A DNA stretch of 64,000 nt from Cerrena zonata (GCA_038087015.1 JASBNA010000001.1:1488001-1552000), one strand, 5' to 3'. Counted from the first letter of the stretch, positions 16,773 through 27,796 are shown. A program made the numbers and translations. Notes: generated from the letters alone by a model not told the origin.

Positions 16773-17935
16773 TCATGCTGTATTGGTTGAGCTGTAAACT
16801 AGAGCCTTGACTTCGGAGGCACGGGTTTTAGCAGTCGCAATACATTCTTCGAGGGTACCTGTCTGCCCAACTACGCCCAAGCCAAGCTGTAAGATAGAGA
16901 CAAGCTTCCCGTCTTCATCCACTGTGATGGTAAACGTGGTGTCCAATAATGGCTCCTCGAATGTTGTCGGGTCCGCGAGTACATGCGTACTAAAAGGATT
17001 TTTTTAAATCACTAAGTCCATATAAAGGACAAGAGAACTTACGAATCAAAAACGCCGAAGGAACTTGACACAGGAATTTTGTTCACTTGTAAGGGTAACA
17101 ACTCCTTTCTAGAACAGGTTGTACGCCCAGTCTCTTCATTGTAGGTTGCTTTCGGTAATCGAGCTGCCTCAAATGTTACACACAAGGAACATACAGTAGA
17201 ACGCAGTGAAAAACTTACTGTCTCGGAGGGCAGCTACCATAGCTAGAAGTGCAGCATCAAAGGCATTGCCGTCATAGTTGATACATATAGCATCAACGTA
17301 GAGCACCCAAACCGATTTTCCCGGTTCTATGCATAGCGACATAGGAGTGATAATCCCAGACCTTCGTTTCGGGTTATGCTTTCAACATGAGAGAGGAAAT
17401 CACAGAGAATAAAACATACGACAGCAAAACATCGTTCAGGCGATCAGAGAGTACTTGGGCTTCTTCTGTGGGAGGACCGGGTTTAAATTTTGGTGAACAT
17501 ATTGCGGGGAGGTCCAGGTTGGGCACTATGTGTGTGTCCTATCAGCAACTTGAAATAAAGGGGCTATCGCGTAGCATACCAAGGAAACCTTCGTGTGGAT
17601 GATCTAGTTCTGGTTCAGAAATTTCGGCTTTCACACCACATATAATTGTTGTCTCTCCAAGCCGTACTAACGCAGAACCGTCTGCTGTGGATATTGATCC
17701 TAATGTAAAGAGAAAGATGTTTATGAGTGCTCATCCAGAAGATACCCGGACAATACGGACCTACATTGACGGTCACATCTCTTAGTTCATCTAGTTCGCG
17801 TCCATCTGGCCGTACCCTTTCTGCTAAGAACCGTTCAAGGTAAACCCTCGGGTGAAGTCTGCGGAAGGTGGACACTTTTAGAGCCTCTTGTTCCGCTGCC
17901 TCGATTGATGAAGAAGAAGAGGAAGCTTCAGCCAT
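16773..17935 (-). CDS. RRP43: Exosome complex component RRP43 (EXOSC8 type)
   Basis: RNase-PH-fold subunit of the RNA exosome ring, nuclear and cytosolic, without catalytic activity in eukaryotes. Starts MAEASSSSSS at 17935. FLAERVRPDGRELDELRDVT and SISTADGSALVRLGETTIIC follow across an intron and match EXOSC8/RRP43 closely. Later exons give PNLDLPAICSPKFKPG, VLSDRLNDVLL, WVLYVDAICINYDGNAFDAA, LLAMVAALRD and FTITVDEDGKLVSILQ, ending KALVYSSTNTA. About six short introns. Divergent from NUP42, with a 170-bp spacer between the two start codons. Confidence 0.9.
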
Positions 17936-18105
17936 ATGATTAGTGTATGTGACCTTTTTGAGGAATAGAGTAAGTATAGAGAGGAAAGTGTTAAGAAGCT
18001 CGAGCGGGAACAGAATCAAAAGTGCTAGTGAATATTGAATATTGAATAGCTACGCCTCGGTTATAGACGAAGCGCTCGTGTGCTACTTGCTTCAACAACC
18101 CCATC
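17936..18105. promoter_or_regulatory. Divergent promoter between RRP43 and NUP42
   Basis: The 170 bases between the opposed start codons at 17935 (minus) and 18106 (plus) must carry both core promoters and both 5' leaders. No clear TATA box is seen on either side. Function is inferred from the layout only. Confidence 0.5.
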
Positions 18106-19996
18106 ATGGTGAGTGCACACTAGTATCGTCCAACTCCATGTCGCGCTCATAGTCTCTTGAGGTCAGGTAGTCTGCCAGTATTTTCTTCGAGGACAATGTA
18201 GGTTTGGTACTTCGTGCCGAAATGAGCATCCAGCGGAAAGTAAAGCTGGTGGAGGATTTGGACGTATGTTGTTAACTCCCTCTTATATGATCGCTAGTCA
18301 TTGACGGCTCTATTGTGCCCTTTGCCCCCAATTGTACCCCCCTATAAGATCAATCATGGACAAACGCGGGATCTGGCTCAAATACGGCTAATGTGCAGCA
18401 TTCGTCCTTCTTCACGTTCGCCTTCCTCCCCTTTAGTATTAGATAACTGAAACTAATCGTTCTATCGACATGTCCGACAAATTAAGTGAAGAGGGGATGT
18501 CAAAAGATCTCACTCCAAATAGTGATAAGCCACTGTGGCCTCTGTCATCCTATGGACCTGCCAAGTACCAACCCAATCTATTGACCGATCTGGATGAAAG
18601 TCCAGAGGAAATGCGGGTGAAGGCGGCGCAAGCAGCGAAGAATGGGAATATTCAGGAATACGTAAGTCTTTCCATCGATATGTTGCTATCTTACAGACGA
18701 GCTTTGGAATAGATGTCGTATGAAGCCAACCGCATCTCGGCAGCGGAGTCCACCTTCACCAATGCTCGCGCAAGCGTGAACCAATTGTACCAGCAAGCTG
18801 TAAACTCATTCAATGCTTCACCACCTACCGTTACCGGTTTCCGTTCTGAAAGGCCCTCATCAACTTCAGCATTTGGAGCTCCTTCTTCGTCAGCTTTTGG
18901 CACACCTGCTAATACATCGGCATTTGGGAAACCATCTGGTTTCGGTACATCCGCCTTTGGAAGTACTACCACTCCCTCAGCTTTCGGAACACCAGCTCCT
19001 GGCCAATCTGCATTCGGTCAACCGTCTGCGTTTGGACAGCCCAGTCAAGGTACTTCGGCTTTTGGCCAGTCCTCTGCATTTGGTCAACCAACTCCTGCGA
19101 GCACGTCTGCTTTTGGTCAACCTGCTCAAGGTGTATCTGCATTTGGGCAAACATCGCAACCAACCTCTGCGTTCGGCCAACCTTCTCAACCTACATCGTC
19201 TACTTCCGCTTTTGGAACACCAGCTCAACCCACGTCTGCCTTCGGCCAACCTTCACAGCCAGCTTCTGGTTTTGGCCAATCCGCCTTTAGCCAAACAGCA
19301 GCATCCCAGTCACCATTCATAAAACCAGCAACTGGCGCGTTTGGTGGAGGTGGCGCATTCTCGAACTTGACAACAACACCTCTTCCTACCACCGGCAGTG
19401 GGTTCTCGGCCTTCTCAGGACAACCAAGTGCGTTCGGCTTGGGAGCTCTCACAAATACAACCAACACCATCTCAACCCCGAGTACCGCGCCTCAGTCTGC
19501 CTTCGGACAATCAGCGTTCGGAAATCCTTCAAACACAACAGCAACGTCGGCATTTGGCGCTCCATCCGCGTTCGGAGCGCAGACCCAGACACAAACACCT
19601 TTTGGATCAGCACCGTCTGCGTTTGCGTCGCTAGCAAACCAAAATAACCCTCCGACACAAAGTGCGTTTGGAGCATCTACACCTGGGCAAGGACAATCCG
19701 CGTTTGGTGCGCTTGGATCAGGGAATTCTGCGTTCGGACAACCTACATCTGCGTTCGGGGCAACGTCAGGAGGAGGATTCGCGAGTGCAGGTGTCATCCA
19801 AGATAAGCCCAAGTCTACCAAGCCCGACTTCACCAGTGTGACGTCGTCTTACAAGCCTGGGTTGGACAAGTATGATGCACTTCTGCCTGAAAATTACTTA
19901 GAATTACTACCTGAAGTAGCGAGAAAGGCATTCGAGGCTCCCAAGTTTGAGTGGGGAAATATACCAGAGTGGATACCCCCGAAGGAACTGAGGTAA
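18106..19996 (+). CDS. NUP42: FG-repeat nucleoporin NUP42 with CCCH zinc finger
   Basis: Cytoplasmic-face nucleoporin that helps Gle1/Dbp5 in mRNA export. The start codon appears to be an exon on its own: ATG at 18106-18108, then a 58-bp intron (18109-18166, GTGAGT..TCAG), then VVCQYFLRGQCRFGTSCRNE, a C-x7-C-x5-C-x3-H style zinc finger. A second intron joins GGFG to HQSWTNAGSGSNTAN. A 50-bp intron then joins to ITETNRSIDMSDKL. The exon from 18713 encodes about 40 FG units, mostly SAFG and PSAFGQP. The end, NIPEWIPPKEL, is the conserved Gle1-binding-like tail. Starting at 18470, as a long open frame would suggest, would lose the zinc finger. Confidence 0.88.
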
Positions 19997-21112
19997 CTTT
20001 GTACCCCCCAATTTCTGTGCCTTCCAGTGATATGTTTTATTTTCAATTCATTTGTCTTCTTTCTGTAGTTGTAATCACTCGCTTTGTTGTACATTTCTAC
20101 TGAGTCTTCTGCATCTTTGCTTCACACGAGTGATACACGATTCCGGAATACCCGTTTCGCTCCATTCTATCGTTGAAGCAGCTAACATAGCCAGGTGTGT
20201 CTGCGATCTGCTTATCGTCCTGACTTGCCTCTGCACCCCAAGAGTAGGACTTAGGCGGTGTGCTATCTATGGGAAACCACATGTATGCTTGTAACACAGT
20301 TCTACATGCAGATGACGTTCTGTATCGGAGCCGCTATGGATACACGTGTTGTAGGTCTTTGTCCTCTGACCTCCTATTTACCATTCCATTATGTGCCTTT
20401 GTCCTCACAATTATCAGCTTGTTCCTGGGTTTACTTCCCGCCGTCATGTCCGCCGTCATAATTGCGGTGTCGAAGCTCTGAAGTTTCAAATAGACATATT
20501 TCCAACGTTTTGGACGGTGGCAAATAGTGAAACTCCGCTCTGGAGCCACGCCGCGCAGATTTTTTATTTGCATGCCTTCCTCTAGACAAGGGACACTTTA
20601 CCTTCGCTGAAAATTTCTAGGCGAGGTACGTCACGTCGGAGTGAATGCATCTCCTTCCAGGACATTTCAGGCATTGTGCCTTCGAAGAATGTCGATCGTG
20701 TGCGGAGGGTAACCAGTCACATGGGGCGTCCATTCTTCTCGACTCTGATCGTATGTCTTATTTGAGTTCGTCTCCATGATTGGTTGCTCACGAGACGTTC
20801 ATGTAGGTGAATGCGACGATATACAAGTCTAGCGTGACATATACAGGTTGTTGTAATCATGTACTCTGGTGGATATCGTGGTCACTCGAAGGTACCCATG
20901 TGAATGTCTTGTTTACTACCGAGGTATCGTCGAGATATGACATAGCCCAAGTCGTTTCTCTTGGACTCTCCACTGCTGCTTCCTCCGTAGAGCCATGGGA
21001 GTACTTAAAGGTCATCGAAGTGGAGCACAACCAGCAGCTTCTTCAGCGGTCCCGCCCCCGCGACTCCACTCACGATACTACTAGACGTTCTTCCTTTCAC
21101 CCTACGTTCAAG
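19997..21112. other. Intergenic stretch with no firm gene
   Basis: No confident gene. A minus-strand open frame at 20097-20297 (STPPKSYSWGAEASQDDKQ) looks protein-like but has no recognisable partner exons. An ATG at 20720 with a well-formed 56-bp intron could add about 100 residues in frame to the front of the PX-GH18 gene (VNATIYKSSV..), but that stretch lacks conserved features and is more likely leader. Confidence 0.4.
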
Positions 21113-23241
21113 ATGGCCGTCATGACTGCAACTATCACTACGCACACGACTGCTTCAAAGCCTCGACCACACGTAGTTTACTTTGTGGATATCACGAACG
21201 CTGATGATACTCAGTCCCAAATCGCTAAGCGATACTCAGACGTATGTTACTCATCCCTCATCTACTTATTCCTCGTCTGACCAGTAATAGTTCGTTGAAC
21301 TCCACAATGCTTTGGGCGACTCTTTCAATCTTCCACCCAAACGCATCCTTGTTACTTCCTTCATTCCATCTGCCTGGGCTGACGATCACCTTATTAACGA
21401 ACGCAAGGTCGGCCTGGCTGCTTACTTGAACGCTGTATTGCAGTCTAGCGACCACCGCGAGAAATCTATTGTCACCGATTTTCTAACTTCCTCCTCCACG
21501 GCCATCACCGGCGAGTTCAATTTTGAGGATGCCTTGCCGTCAACCCTCTCCCGCAAGACAGCTTTGGAAGCACAGGCGAAGATCGCAGCGGCTACTCCCA
21601 TTGCAGCAGCTTATTATCCAGATTGGGTTGTTGGTTCATGGCCGCCTGAGAGCCTCGACTTCTCCAAATTTGATATTCTGTTCTTTGGTATGTGAAACAT
21701 ATGGTTAATCTGTTTCGTCCTCAATAACCAATGCGTGATTAGCCTTTGCTACGCCGAATTCGTCAAGCGGCATCTCTTGGGACTCCGGTTCAACCTCCAT
21801 TTTGCAACGGTTGGTAACTAGCGCACGCAACAGTGGGAAAGGTACCAAAGTTGTCCTATCGATTGGTAAGCATTTCAACGAAACCTCCTAACAACATCCG
21901 CTAAACATGTGTCAAGGTGGATGGGGCGGTAGCCAATGGTTCTCACAAGCCGTCAGCTCGTCAGGCAACAGGTCCACATTCGTAAACGCCGCCGTGAGCG
22001 CAGTAAACACTTATGGATTAGATGGGATCGACATTGATTGGGTAAGTGTTCATTCTACAAGCCTCGAGGAACCTCGCTGATCCTATGAGTGCTTCTCAGG
22101 AATACCCTAATCAATCGGGCGCCGGAAATCCTCACTCGGCGAATGATGCAGCGAACCTACTATCATTCTTCACCTCACTTCGGTCTGCGCTTGGTTCCTC
22201 AAAGATCATCTCCGCTGCCGTGACATGCCTTCCATGGACGGGTTCTAATGGCAGTCCACTCACCAACGTGGCATCATACGCCGCGCAGCTTTCCTACGTC
22301 AACATCATGAACTATGATACTTGGGTATGTTATTCTGCGATGTTCCTGATCGATTCGTTTAATTTAATCTGTATGTTCTCAGGGTGCGTCCGCTAACCCC
22401 GGGCCCAACGCTCCTTTGGGTAACCTCTGTGGAACCTCACGCCAACCTCAAGCAAGTGCACAAGCTGGTTTGAATCAATGGAAGGCGGCCGGTTTCCCCG
22501 CAAGCAAGATGCTCCTTGGTCTTCCTCTCTATGGTTACGTCTCTAAGAGCACTGCTACTCTCCTGACTGGTATTGCGCTTCCTCCACCAGGGTTCCAACT
22601 TCAGGAATATAAGGAACGAGTTATGGGATTGCCCACGCGTAGCAGCCCATTCCCAGCACAGTGTGCTATACCCAATAAGGACGAAGACTTCGGCGAGCCG
22701 AACTTCTTGGACGGCATGCATGAACGGGTAAAGAAAGCTCCAGAAGTCGAAGCGGAAGCTGCCGGTGATTTGAGCGCATATTGGGGACAACAAATTCCGT
22801 TCAACCAAATTGTGGCTCTGGGTGCCCTGAAGAAGTCTGGAAGTGTCTACGTTCAGAATAACGGGTACACTGAAGGTCAATTGATTAATTCTGAGCTGAT
22901 TGTTTGATGACCCTGACAGTTCTTCTACAGGTTGGGACGATTGCAGTGACACACCAGTGAGCATAATCGCCACGAGCTTTGATTGATGACACTTATCATG
23001 TTTACGCGCCAGTTCCTATTCAATGTCTCCCGTCAAACTGTGGTGACATACGATGATACTTACTCCTTAGCTGATAAAGCAACATTCGCAAGGCAGAACG
23101 GCATGGCTGGATGTTTCACTTGGTCTCTGGACCAGGTACGTTCTCAAGCACAGATACTCACGTCAATCACTGACATGAATGCAATGTTAGGACGACGGAT
23201 ATACTCTTCAGAACGTGATCCGTTCAAATCTTGGGAAGTAA
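21113..23241 (+). CDS. PX domain fused to GH18 chitinase, no signal peptide
   Basis: Starts MAVMTATITTH at 21113. The PX (phosphoinositide-binding) domain runs PHVVYFVDITNAD, AKRYSD|FVELHNALGDSF, LPPKRILVTSF, INERKVGLAAYLNAVLQS. The same exon (21290-21690) runs without a stop into IAAAYYPDWVVGSWPPESLD, the first strand of a GH18 barrel. Later exons give VVLSIGGWGGSQWFSQ and the catalytic DGIDIDW|EYPNQSG, with the acid/base Glu present after an intron. Then come YVNIMNYDTW and LLGLPLYGYVSK. The C-terminus is GWDDCSDTP, GMAGCFTWSLDQ and DDGYTLQNVIRSNLG with a stop at 23239. All GH18 hallmarks are intact. With no signal peptide and a lipid-binding domain in front, it would act at endomembranes inside the cell rather than being secreted by the classical route. 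About seven introns. Confidence 0.85.
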
Positions 23242-23522
23242 ATACATGCGATTGGTTTGTATAAGCTGGTACACTTCATGTCGTATTTTTGTGACATTCT
23301 CACGATCTTTCATGACCCTTCATGTGTACATTGTTGATCCGTACTTTTCTACTACTCGTGTGTTGTCACAATCCCGAATACATTTCTATTTGTGTTCATC
23401 ATCGGGAACAGATAGTATGATTGTCGTGATGACCTTGAGCTTGAATTGTTCAACTAAGAGCCTTTTTTAGACCCGTGAACCACCTTCCCGATTACATTTA
23501 TTGTTTTCACCATCCCTGAACC
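23242..23522. other. Convergent spacer between chitinase and racemase remnant
   Basis: Short spacer holding both 3' ends. No gene or repeat seen. Confidence 0.5.
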
Positions 23523-24560
23523 CTATGCCACATGCCATGGCAGTGGCTTGGACAAATCGATATTTCCACCACTAAGAATAATACCAATAGGTCCTTTAAC
23601 ACCTAGTTCCTGGAAGGCTGGACTTCGGGCAGCTGCGAACGCCGTAGCACTACTCGGCTCAACCACTAATTTCAACCTCTCCCATAGCAATCGCATGGCC
23701 TCAATGATTTCCTATGGACCGAGTATTTGCAATGGCTGCAAAAGGTAAAGGGTAAAGTTTCAGTCATACCTCGTCTGATACTACAATCACTCTTTCGACC
23801 TTCTGTTGGATGATAGGGAAGTTCAGGGCTCCGACTGGAGTTCTGAGACCATCAGCGATGGTGTTAGCATCAACATTTTCTCGCCTTTTGCCTTCTTTGA
23901 GACCTTGAGCACAATCATCTGCACCTGCAGGCTCAGCACCAAACACTCGGACTCCTGTACCATCTGCGGCAAGAGCTGTACCGGCAAGCAACCCACCTCC
24001 GCCAACAGGTGTTATGACGGCGGCCAGAGGCTCAGGTGCTTGATTAACAAGTTCTAGGAAGGCAGTTCCCTGTCCAAGGATGGTGTTGACCGCATCATAT
24101 GGCGGTATAAATGTTGCGCCGGTACGTGCTTGAACGTTCTGCAGAGTGGTCGCTCGTGCGGGTGCATTTGGTTCACAAAAGGTAATTTCAGCACCGTAAG
24201 ATTTAACGGCATCAACCTTTACTTGGGAGGAGTTGGATGGCTAGAATGATGCTTGTTCGAAACAGGGCACATTTTCGGATGAAAGCGTTTCGCTCACCAT
24301 GACGACAAAACATTTAACACCTCGTTCTTTAGCGGCCAGGGCTAACGCTCCTGCGTGATTTCCTACATAATGAATGACTATCAATCGTTGCTCAACGGAT
24401 TTATGTCCATGTCCTAGACGACACCTGAGCTGTGTGTGCATACACCACTAGCTGCGAACTGGTGATTGGACGCGATGGTAAGTTACAGGTCCTGGCTAAG
24501 TGATTCCTATACGCACCTGGTTGAGGTGCTTTAACAGTTGCATCACAGCATTCAAAGAAG
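23523..24560 (-). pseudogene. Serine racemase / threonine dehydratase-like, 5'-truncated
   Basis: Fold-type II PLP enzyme. Minus-strand exons read LNAVMQLLKHLNQ, FAASGVCTHSSG|NHAGALALAAKERGVKC, PSNSSQVKVDAVKSYGAEIT, the glycine loop PVGGGGLLAGTALAAD, RTPVGALNFPIIQQKVERVI, EPSSATAFAAA and ILSGGNIDLSKP, ending HVA at 23523. The substrate loop SSGNH and the phosphate loop GGGG are intact. The roughly 80-100 N-terminal residues, including the GAFKFRGA-type segment with the PLP lysine, are absent. Reading upstream of LNAV at about 24550-24560 hits a stop, then aldo/keto reductase sequence on the other strand. Without the lysine the product could not be active, so I call it a remnant. Confidence 0.8.
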
Positions 24561-24712
24561 GTTACAGGTGATAAGCTTCGATATAACTTTACTTTTGTAC
24601 TTCCTATGTTTAACTGACACATGTGTCTGCAGGCACGTTGATTCTGCCCGATACTACCGGAATGAAGCGCAGGTAGGAAGAGCGGTCAGAGAGAGCGGCA
24701 TCAAACGCGATG
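24550..24712 (+). pseudogene. Aldo/keto reductase fragment
   Basis: Two pieces of an AKR joined by a good intron (24569-24631). AFKEGYR ends at 24568; HVDSARYYRNEAQVGRAVRE and SGIKRDV follow from 24632. This is the conserved GYRHIDSA..Y.NE..VG.A...SGI block containing the catalytic Asp and Tyr. Nothing upstream or downstream continues the barrel, so it is a fragment of about 45 residues. It abuts the truncated racemase head to head. Confidence 0.72.
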
Positions 24713-24721
24713 TGGGTTGTG

Positions 24722-25560
24722 ATGGCTACGATGGTGGCTACGCTTGAGTTGGATTGGACGAGGGATGAGAGAGGGAAGGTCGTTAAGCAGAAAGTGACGT
24801 TTGATAATGCGGTTTTCCGGTACGTTTTTCTTTCCTATTAATCAGCTTTAGGTAACTGTACGTCCCGTCAGCAGTACTACCCTGCCTCACCACCGATATC
24901 TGGAAACGTGGATATCTGGAAGGGTTCAAGCTCATCTTGCATCCTGACACAACCACGCCCTCGTCAATCTCTTGGTATCATAACAATCCATGTTGAAGCA
25001 ACCGTGAATCGGTAAGTTTTACGACGGACTGTTCACCTTTTCTGCCATGATCATCTACGTCTAGACTTCTAGGACACGAGATGGAGGGCGTCCAAATCCC
25101 TCTCGACGCCCTTTCCCTATATATAGCCACAATTCCGCTCTCCGGCCGCGTCGCCTTTCATTGGTCGTTAATCCATGTCGAAAGCAACGGTATTCCCACC
25201 CGCCACTACTGAGCCGCCATCACCCGTGATCCTTTTGGTCGAGAAGTCTACGTCGAGAACGCACTGCCGCACGGTGCGCGTTCTGCTACCGGAAAGCACA
25301 ACATCCTTGGATACTTCAAGATCAACGACTACAAGCCCATGGACGTTCCAATGCTGCGTGATATTTGCAGGCAGATCTTCCCGGTGTCTTACCCAACTGT
25401 CGACGAGAATTGCCTAAACGCTATAACATGTAGAACATGGATCATTCAAATCCTCTCGAAGATTTTATCGGAGACGAGAGCGAAAGAACTGGAGGAGCGT
25501 GTTAAGAGGCTGAGCGTGAGACAGAGTGGTGAGTATGCGAATTGCTTTCTGTGGGACTGA
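24722..25560 (+). pseudogene. Unknown-family gene with one in-frame TGA
   Basis: Not a family I can name. Possible start MATMVATLELDWTRDERGK at 24722. Exons give SGNVDIWKGSSSSCILTQPR, LGIITIHVEATVNR, then across an intron LLGHEMEGVQIPLDALSLYI, VAFHWSLIHVESNGIPTRHY, a TGA stop at 25210-25212, then AAITRDPFGREVYVENALPH, NILGYFKINDYKPMDVPML and CRTWIIQILSKILS to about 25510. The frame is open and protein-like on both sides of the stop, and a Trp codon (TGG) is the likely original. Splicing around it is not obvious, so this looks like a recent nonsense pseudogene, or a real allele encoding a shorter protein. Confidence 0.6.
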
Positions 25561-26344
25561 CCGTTTCTGGGCCTTTGTGGCAATAAGTATGACGTCGCAA
25601 CGTACATAAGAATGTTCGTCCTATCAGGGCTACATCACAGGCAATCGCACGCGGGTGTCAGGCTCCTGGTCTGTAGAGCTGAAGGTGAGGATGCGGTCAC
25701 GCCGACGACGTCAAAGAAACCAGGAGTTTCACGCTCGAATATTTGTTGACTACATGTCTTTGAAGCGGTGCGCGACTGTATCATATACATACGCGAATGT
25801 TCAATGAAGAATCAACCTTAATCAATAACTATGGTCATGAGTCAGAGTAGCAAACGAGTCTAACTTTAATGGTCATGAACACGCCCTCTCTCCGTGGATA
25901 CAACCTCATGGATTCACTAGGGTTTGATTCCATAACGGACGTGTCTCCGGCACATATTGTCACCTGCGTTCCCCATGGCCAGGGTGCCAGGGCGCATAGG
26001 GCACATATTGTTCCTCTGTACAATGTATTATGCCGATGCTCTTTATTCAAGTTTTGTGATTTTCTCTCCTCATTCTCCCTGAGAAATCAGGATGCGCCAT
26101 CCATTTCTAGTACGGTGAGTAGATTCCACGGCCAACAGGCGGCCGCGTACTGTTCGGGGTCCGGGCTCCGGGTTCTAACCAAGACCACCACGTCAACACT
26201 CTCGACTCCTTAAAGGTACACCAGGTTAGGCTCGTCAACCTCTATCCTCGTATCTCAAACTAAACACCAGGTACGCCTCTCTTCTACTAAGGTCTCTGAG
26301 TGAAAGCATACGCACCTGAATTTTCTAGGTGTCAATTAACTTGA
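25561..26344. other. No gene seen
   Basis: About 780 bases with only short, composition-driven open frames on both strands. No repeat, tRNA or clear promoter motif recognised. Confidence 0.4.
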
Positions 26345-27172
26345 ATGTTGTTCATTTTACGCTGGATTCCCGCTAGGCTTAAGCTCTGGATATATACATC
26401 TCTCTCCCGGCTTCTACCCGAAGAGCAAGGCGGTGCGGGTGGCAAAGTGCATTTCTTCAAATTCAGGATACCTTTGGTTCTGAAGCGGTCGGATCGCATC
26501 GAGAGCACTGAGGCCGACGCTCTGCGTTTCCTCAATCGCGTCGTACCACATCTCCCCATCCCTAAACTGATCGACTCGTTTCGTATCGACGATGTTGTGT
26601 ATACATTGATGACCAGACTTCCCGGTCACAACCTGACGCAGCTTGACCGGGAAGAAGAGTTTACAGAAGAAGCTATGAAGCCAATTGTGCAAGACGTTCT
26701 CGACATCATTGAAGAGCTTTGGAAAGTCCCGCAGCCTGCAGAGCTCAATGGCCAGGTCATGCTCAGTGCCAGCGGAGGCGGTCTTCCACATCCAGTAGCC
26801 TTCCACGAATCGCTTGGTGGGCCTTATCCGTCTACCTATGACTGTTACAAGACCATGGTCATGAATATGTCCGCTCATCCTCCGGGACATTTCAATCCCA
26901 TCCTGAAGGATAAAATCGTATGGGTTCCTACAGACCTGACGATGCGCAACGTGCTGGTCCACAACGGTCGGGTCTCTGGTATGATCGATTGGGAGGACTC
27001 AGGCTGGCTACCGCGTCACTGGTTCCTGCATACTCTGCGTTTCCCGCGCCCAGGCTGCGAGGGTGCATGGGCAAGATACTGGTATTTCACGCATCGATTC
27101 GAGCCTGAAATCGAAGAAGCCTTTGATGCCTCGAATGCGAGTGGTGTTCTCACATATTTTCTTTGCCCGTGA
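26345..27172 (+). CDS. Aminoglycoside-phosphotransferase-like kinase
   Basis: Single exon, 275 residues, no introns. It matches the large fungal APH/choline-kinase-like family of unknown substrates: LVLKRSDRIESTEADALRFL (ATP-site Lys region), VPHLPIPKLIDSF, YTLMTRLPGHNL (hinge), then WVPTDLTMRNVLVHNG and SGMIDWEDSGWLPRHW. The usual catalytic loop HGDLxxxN reads PTDLTMRN here. The catalytic Asp (26933-26935) and the Asn are kept, but His-Gly is replaced by Pro-Thr. The metal-binding IDWED is intact. The N-terminal hydrophobic stretch (MLFILRWIPARLKLWIY) may anchor it or be part of the fold. The last 15 residues look like read-through after a lost intron. Confidence 0.78.
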   Translation: MLFILRWIPARLKLWIYTSLSRLLPEEQGGAGGKVHFFKFRIPLVLKRSDRIESTEADALRFLNRVVPHLPIPKLIDSFRIDDVVYTLMTRLPGHNLTQLDREEEFTEEAMKPIVQDVLDIIEELWKVPQPAELNGQVMLSASGGGLPHPVAFHESLGGPYPSTYDCYKTMVMNMSAHPPGHFNPILKDKIVWVPTDLTMRNVLVHNGRVSGMIDWEDSGWLPRHWFLHTLRFPRPGCEGAWARYWYFTHRFEPEIEEAFDASNASGVLTYFLCP

Positions 27173-27796
27173 AGGGCCTCTGATAGCTCGGATCGTACAA
27201 TAGACTGTTACCTGTTGTATTTCGCTCATTTTTGTTATCGCTATGTGAGTGGTGAGCAATACAGCAGGAATATGATTGAAACACTGGCAGCAAGCCTTCC
27301 GATTGACTCAACTTCTATTCAGTCGCCTGATTAGGAAGGAGTAGTAATTATCAGTCCCAGTACGAAAGCATCTCAACATCACATCAATCAGGTGGTGGTC
27401 CTCCCGTTAGAGTGTGTTAATATGATATGGTCAAGTATTAAAATCACCGACAACCGTCCAACGTCAATCAGACACGCAGAGGCCCAAAGTAAGTTGCCCA
27501 ATTACCATTCGAGTACTAGTACATGATCAGCCGGCTGTTGCCGACGTCGCTTCGCCAGTACCACTTGCTATCCATTCAAGATCTTCCGCTCTAACTATCA
27601 CGTACATATAATCGGGGTCACACGTAAGTATACCTGTACAACTCTACTTCCAAGCTGGGAAAATCACTTTCTGTCAGAAACTCATTGCTTGAACACTGAA
27701 CGATCTCACCAATACGGCAATACTCCGTCGGAGCATCAAGTCCCTTAACACTGGCGGTTTTCCATCGCATCTCACGGTATAATCTCACATACTTAG
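27173..27796. other. Spacer with a possible minus-strand exon
   Basis: No confident gene. On the minus strand, 27618-27851 reads LYREMRWKTASVKGLDAPTE ... ESDFPSLEVELYRYTY, and about 27540-27600 reads DPDYMYVIVRAEDLEWIASG. These look like adjacent exons of an old gene but have no start, no clean splice and no family match. They overlap the first codons of the next gene. Confidence 0.3.

Noticed and set aside
24241..24441. Reading HYVGNHAG as a mutated racemase substrate loop
   Set aside because: An intron (GTGTCG..TATGTAG) joins THSSG to NHAG, so the SSGNH loop is intact; the real defect is the missing N-terminal exon.
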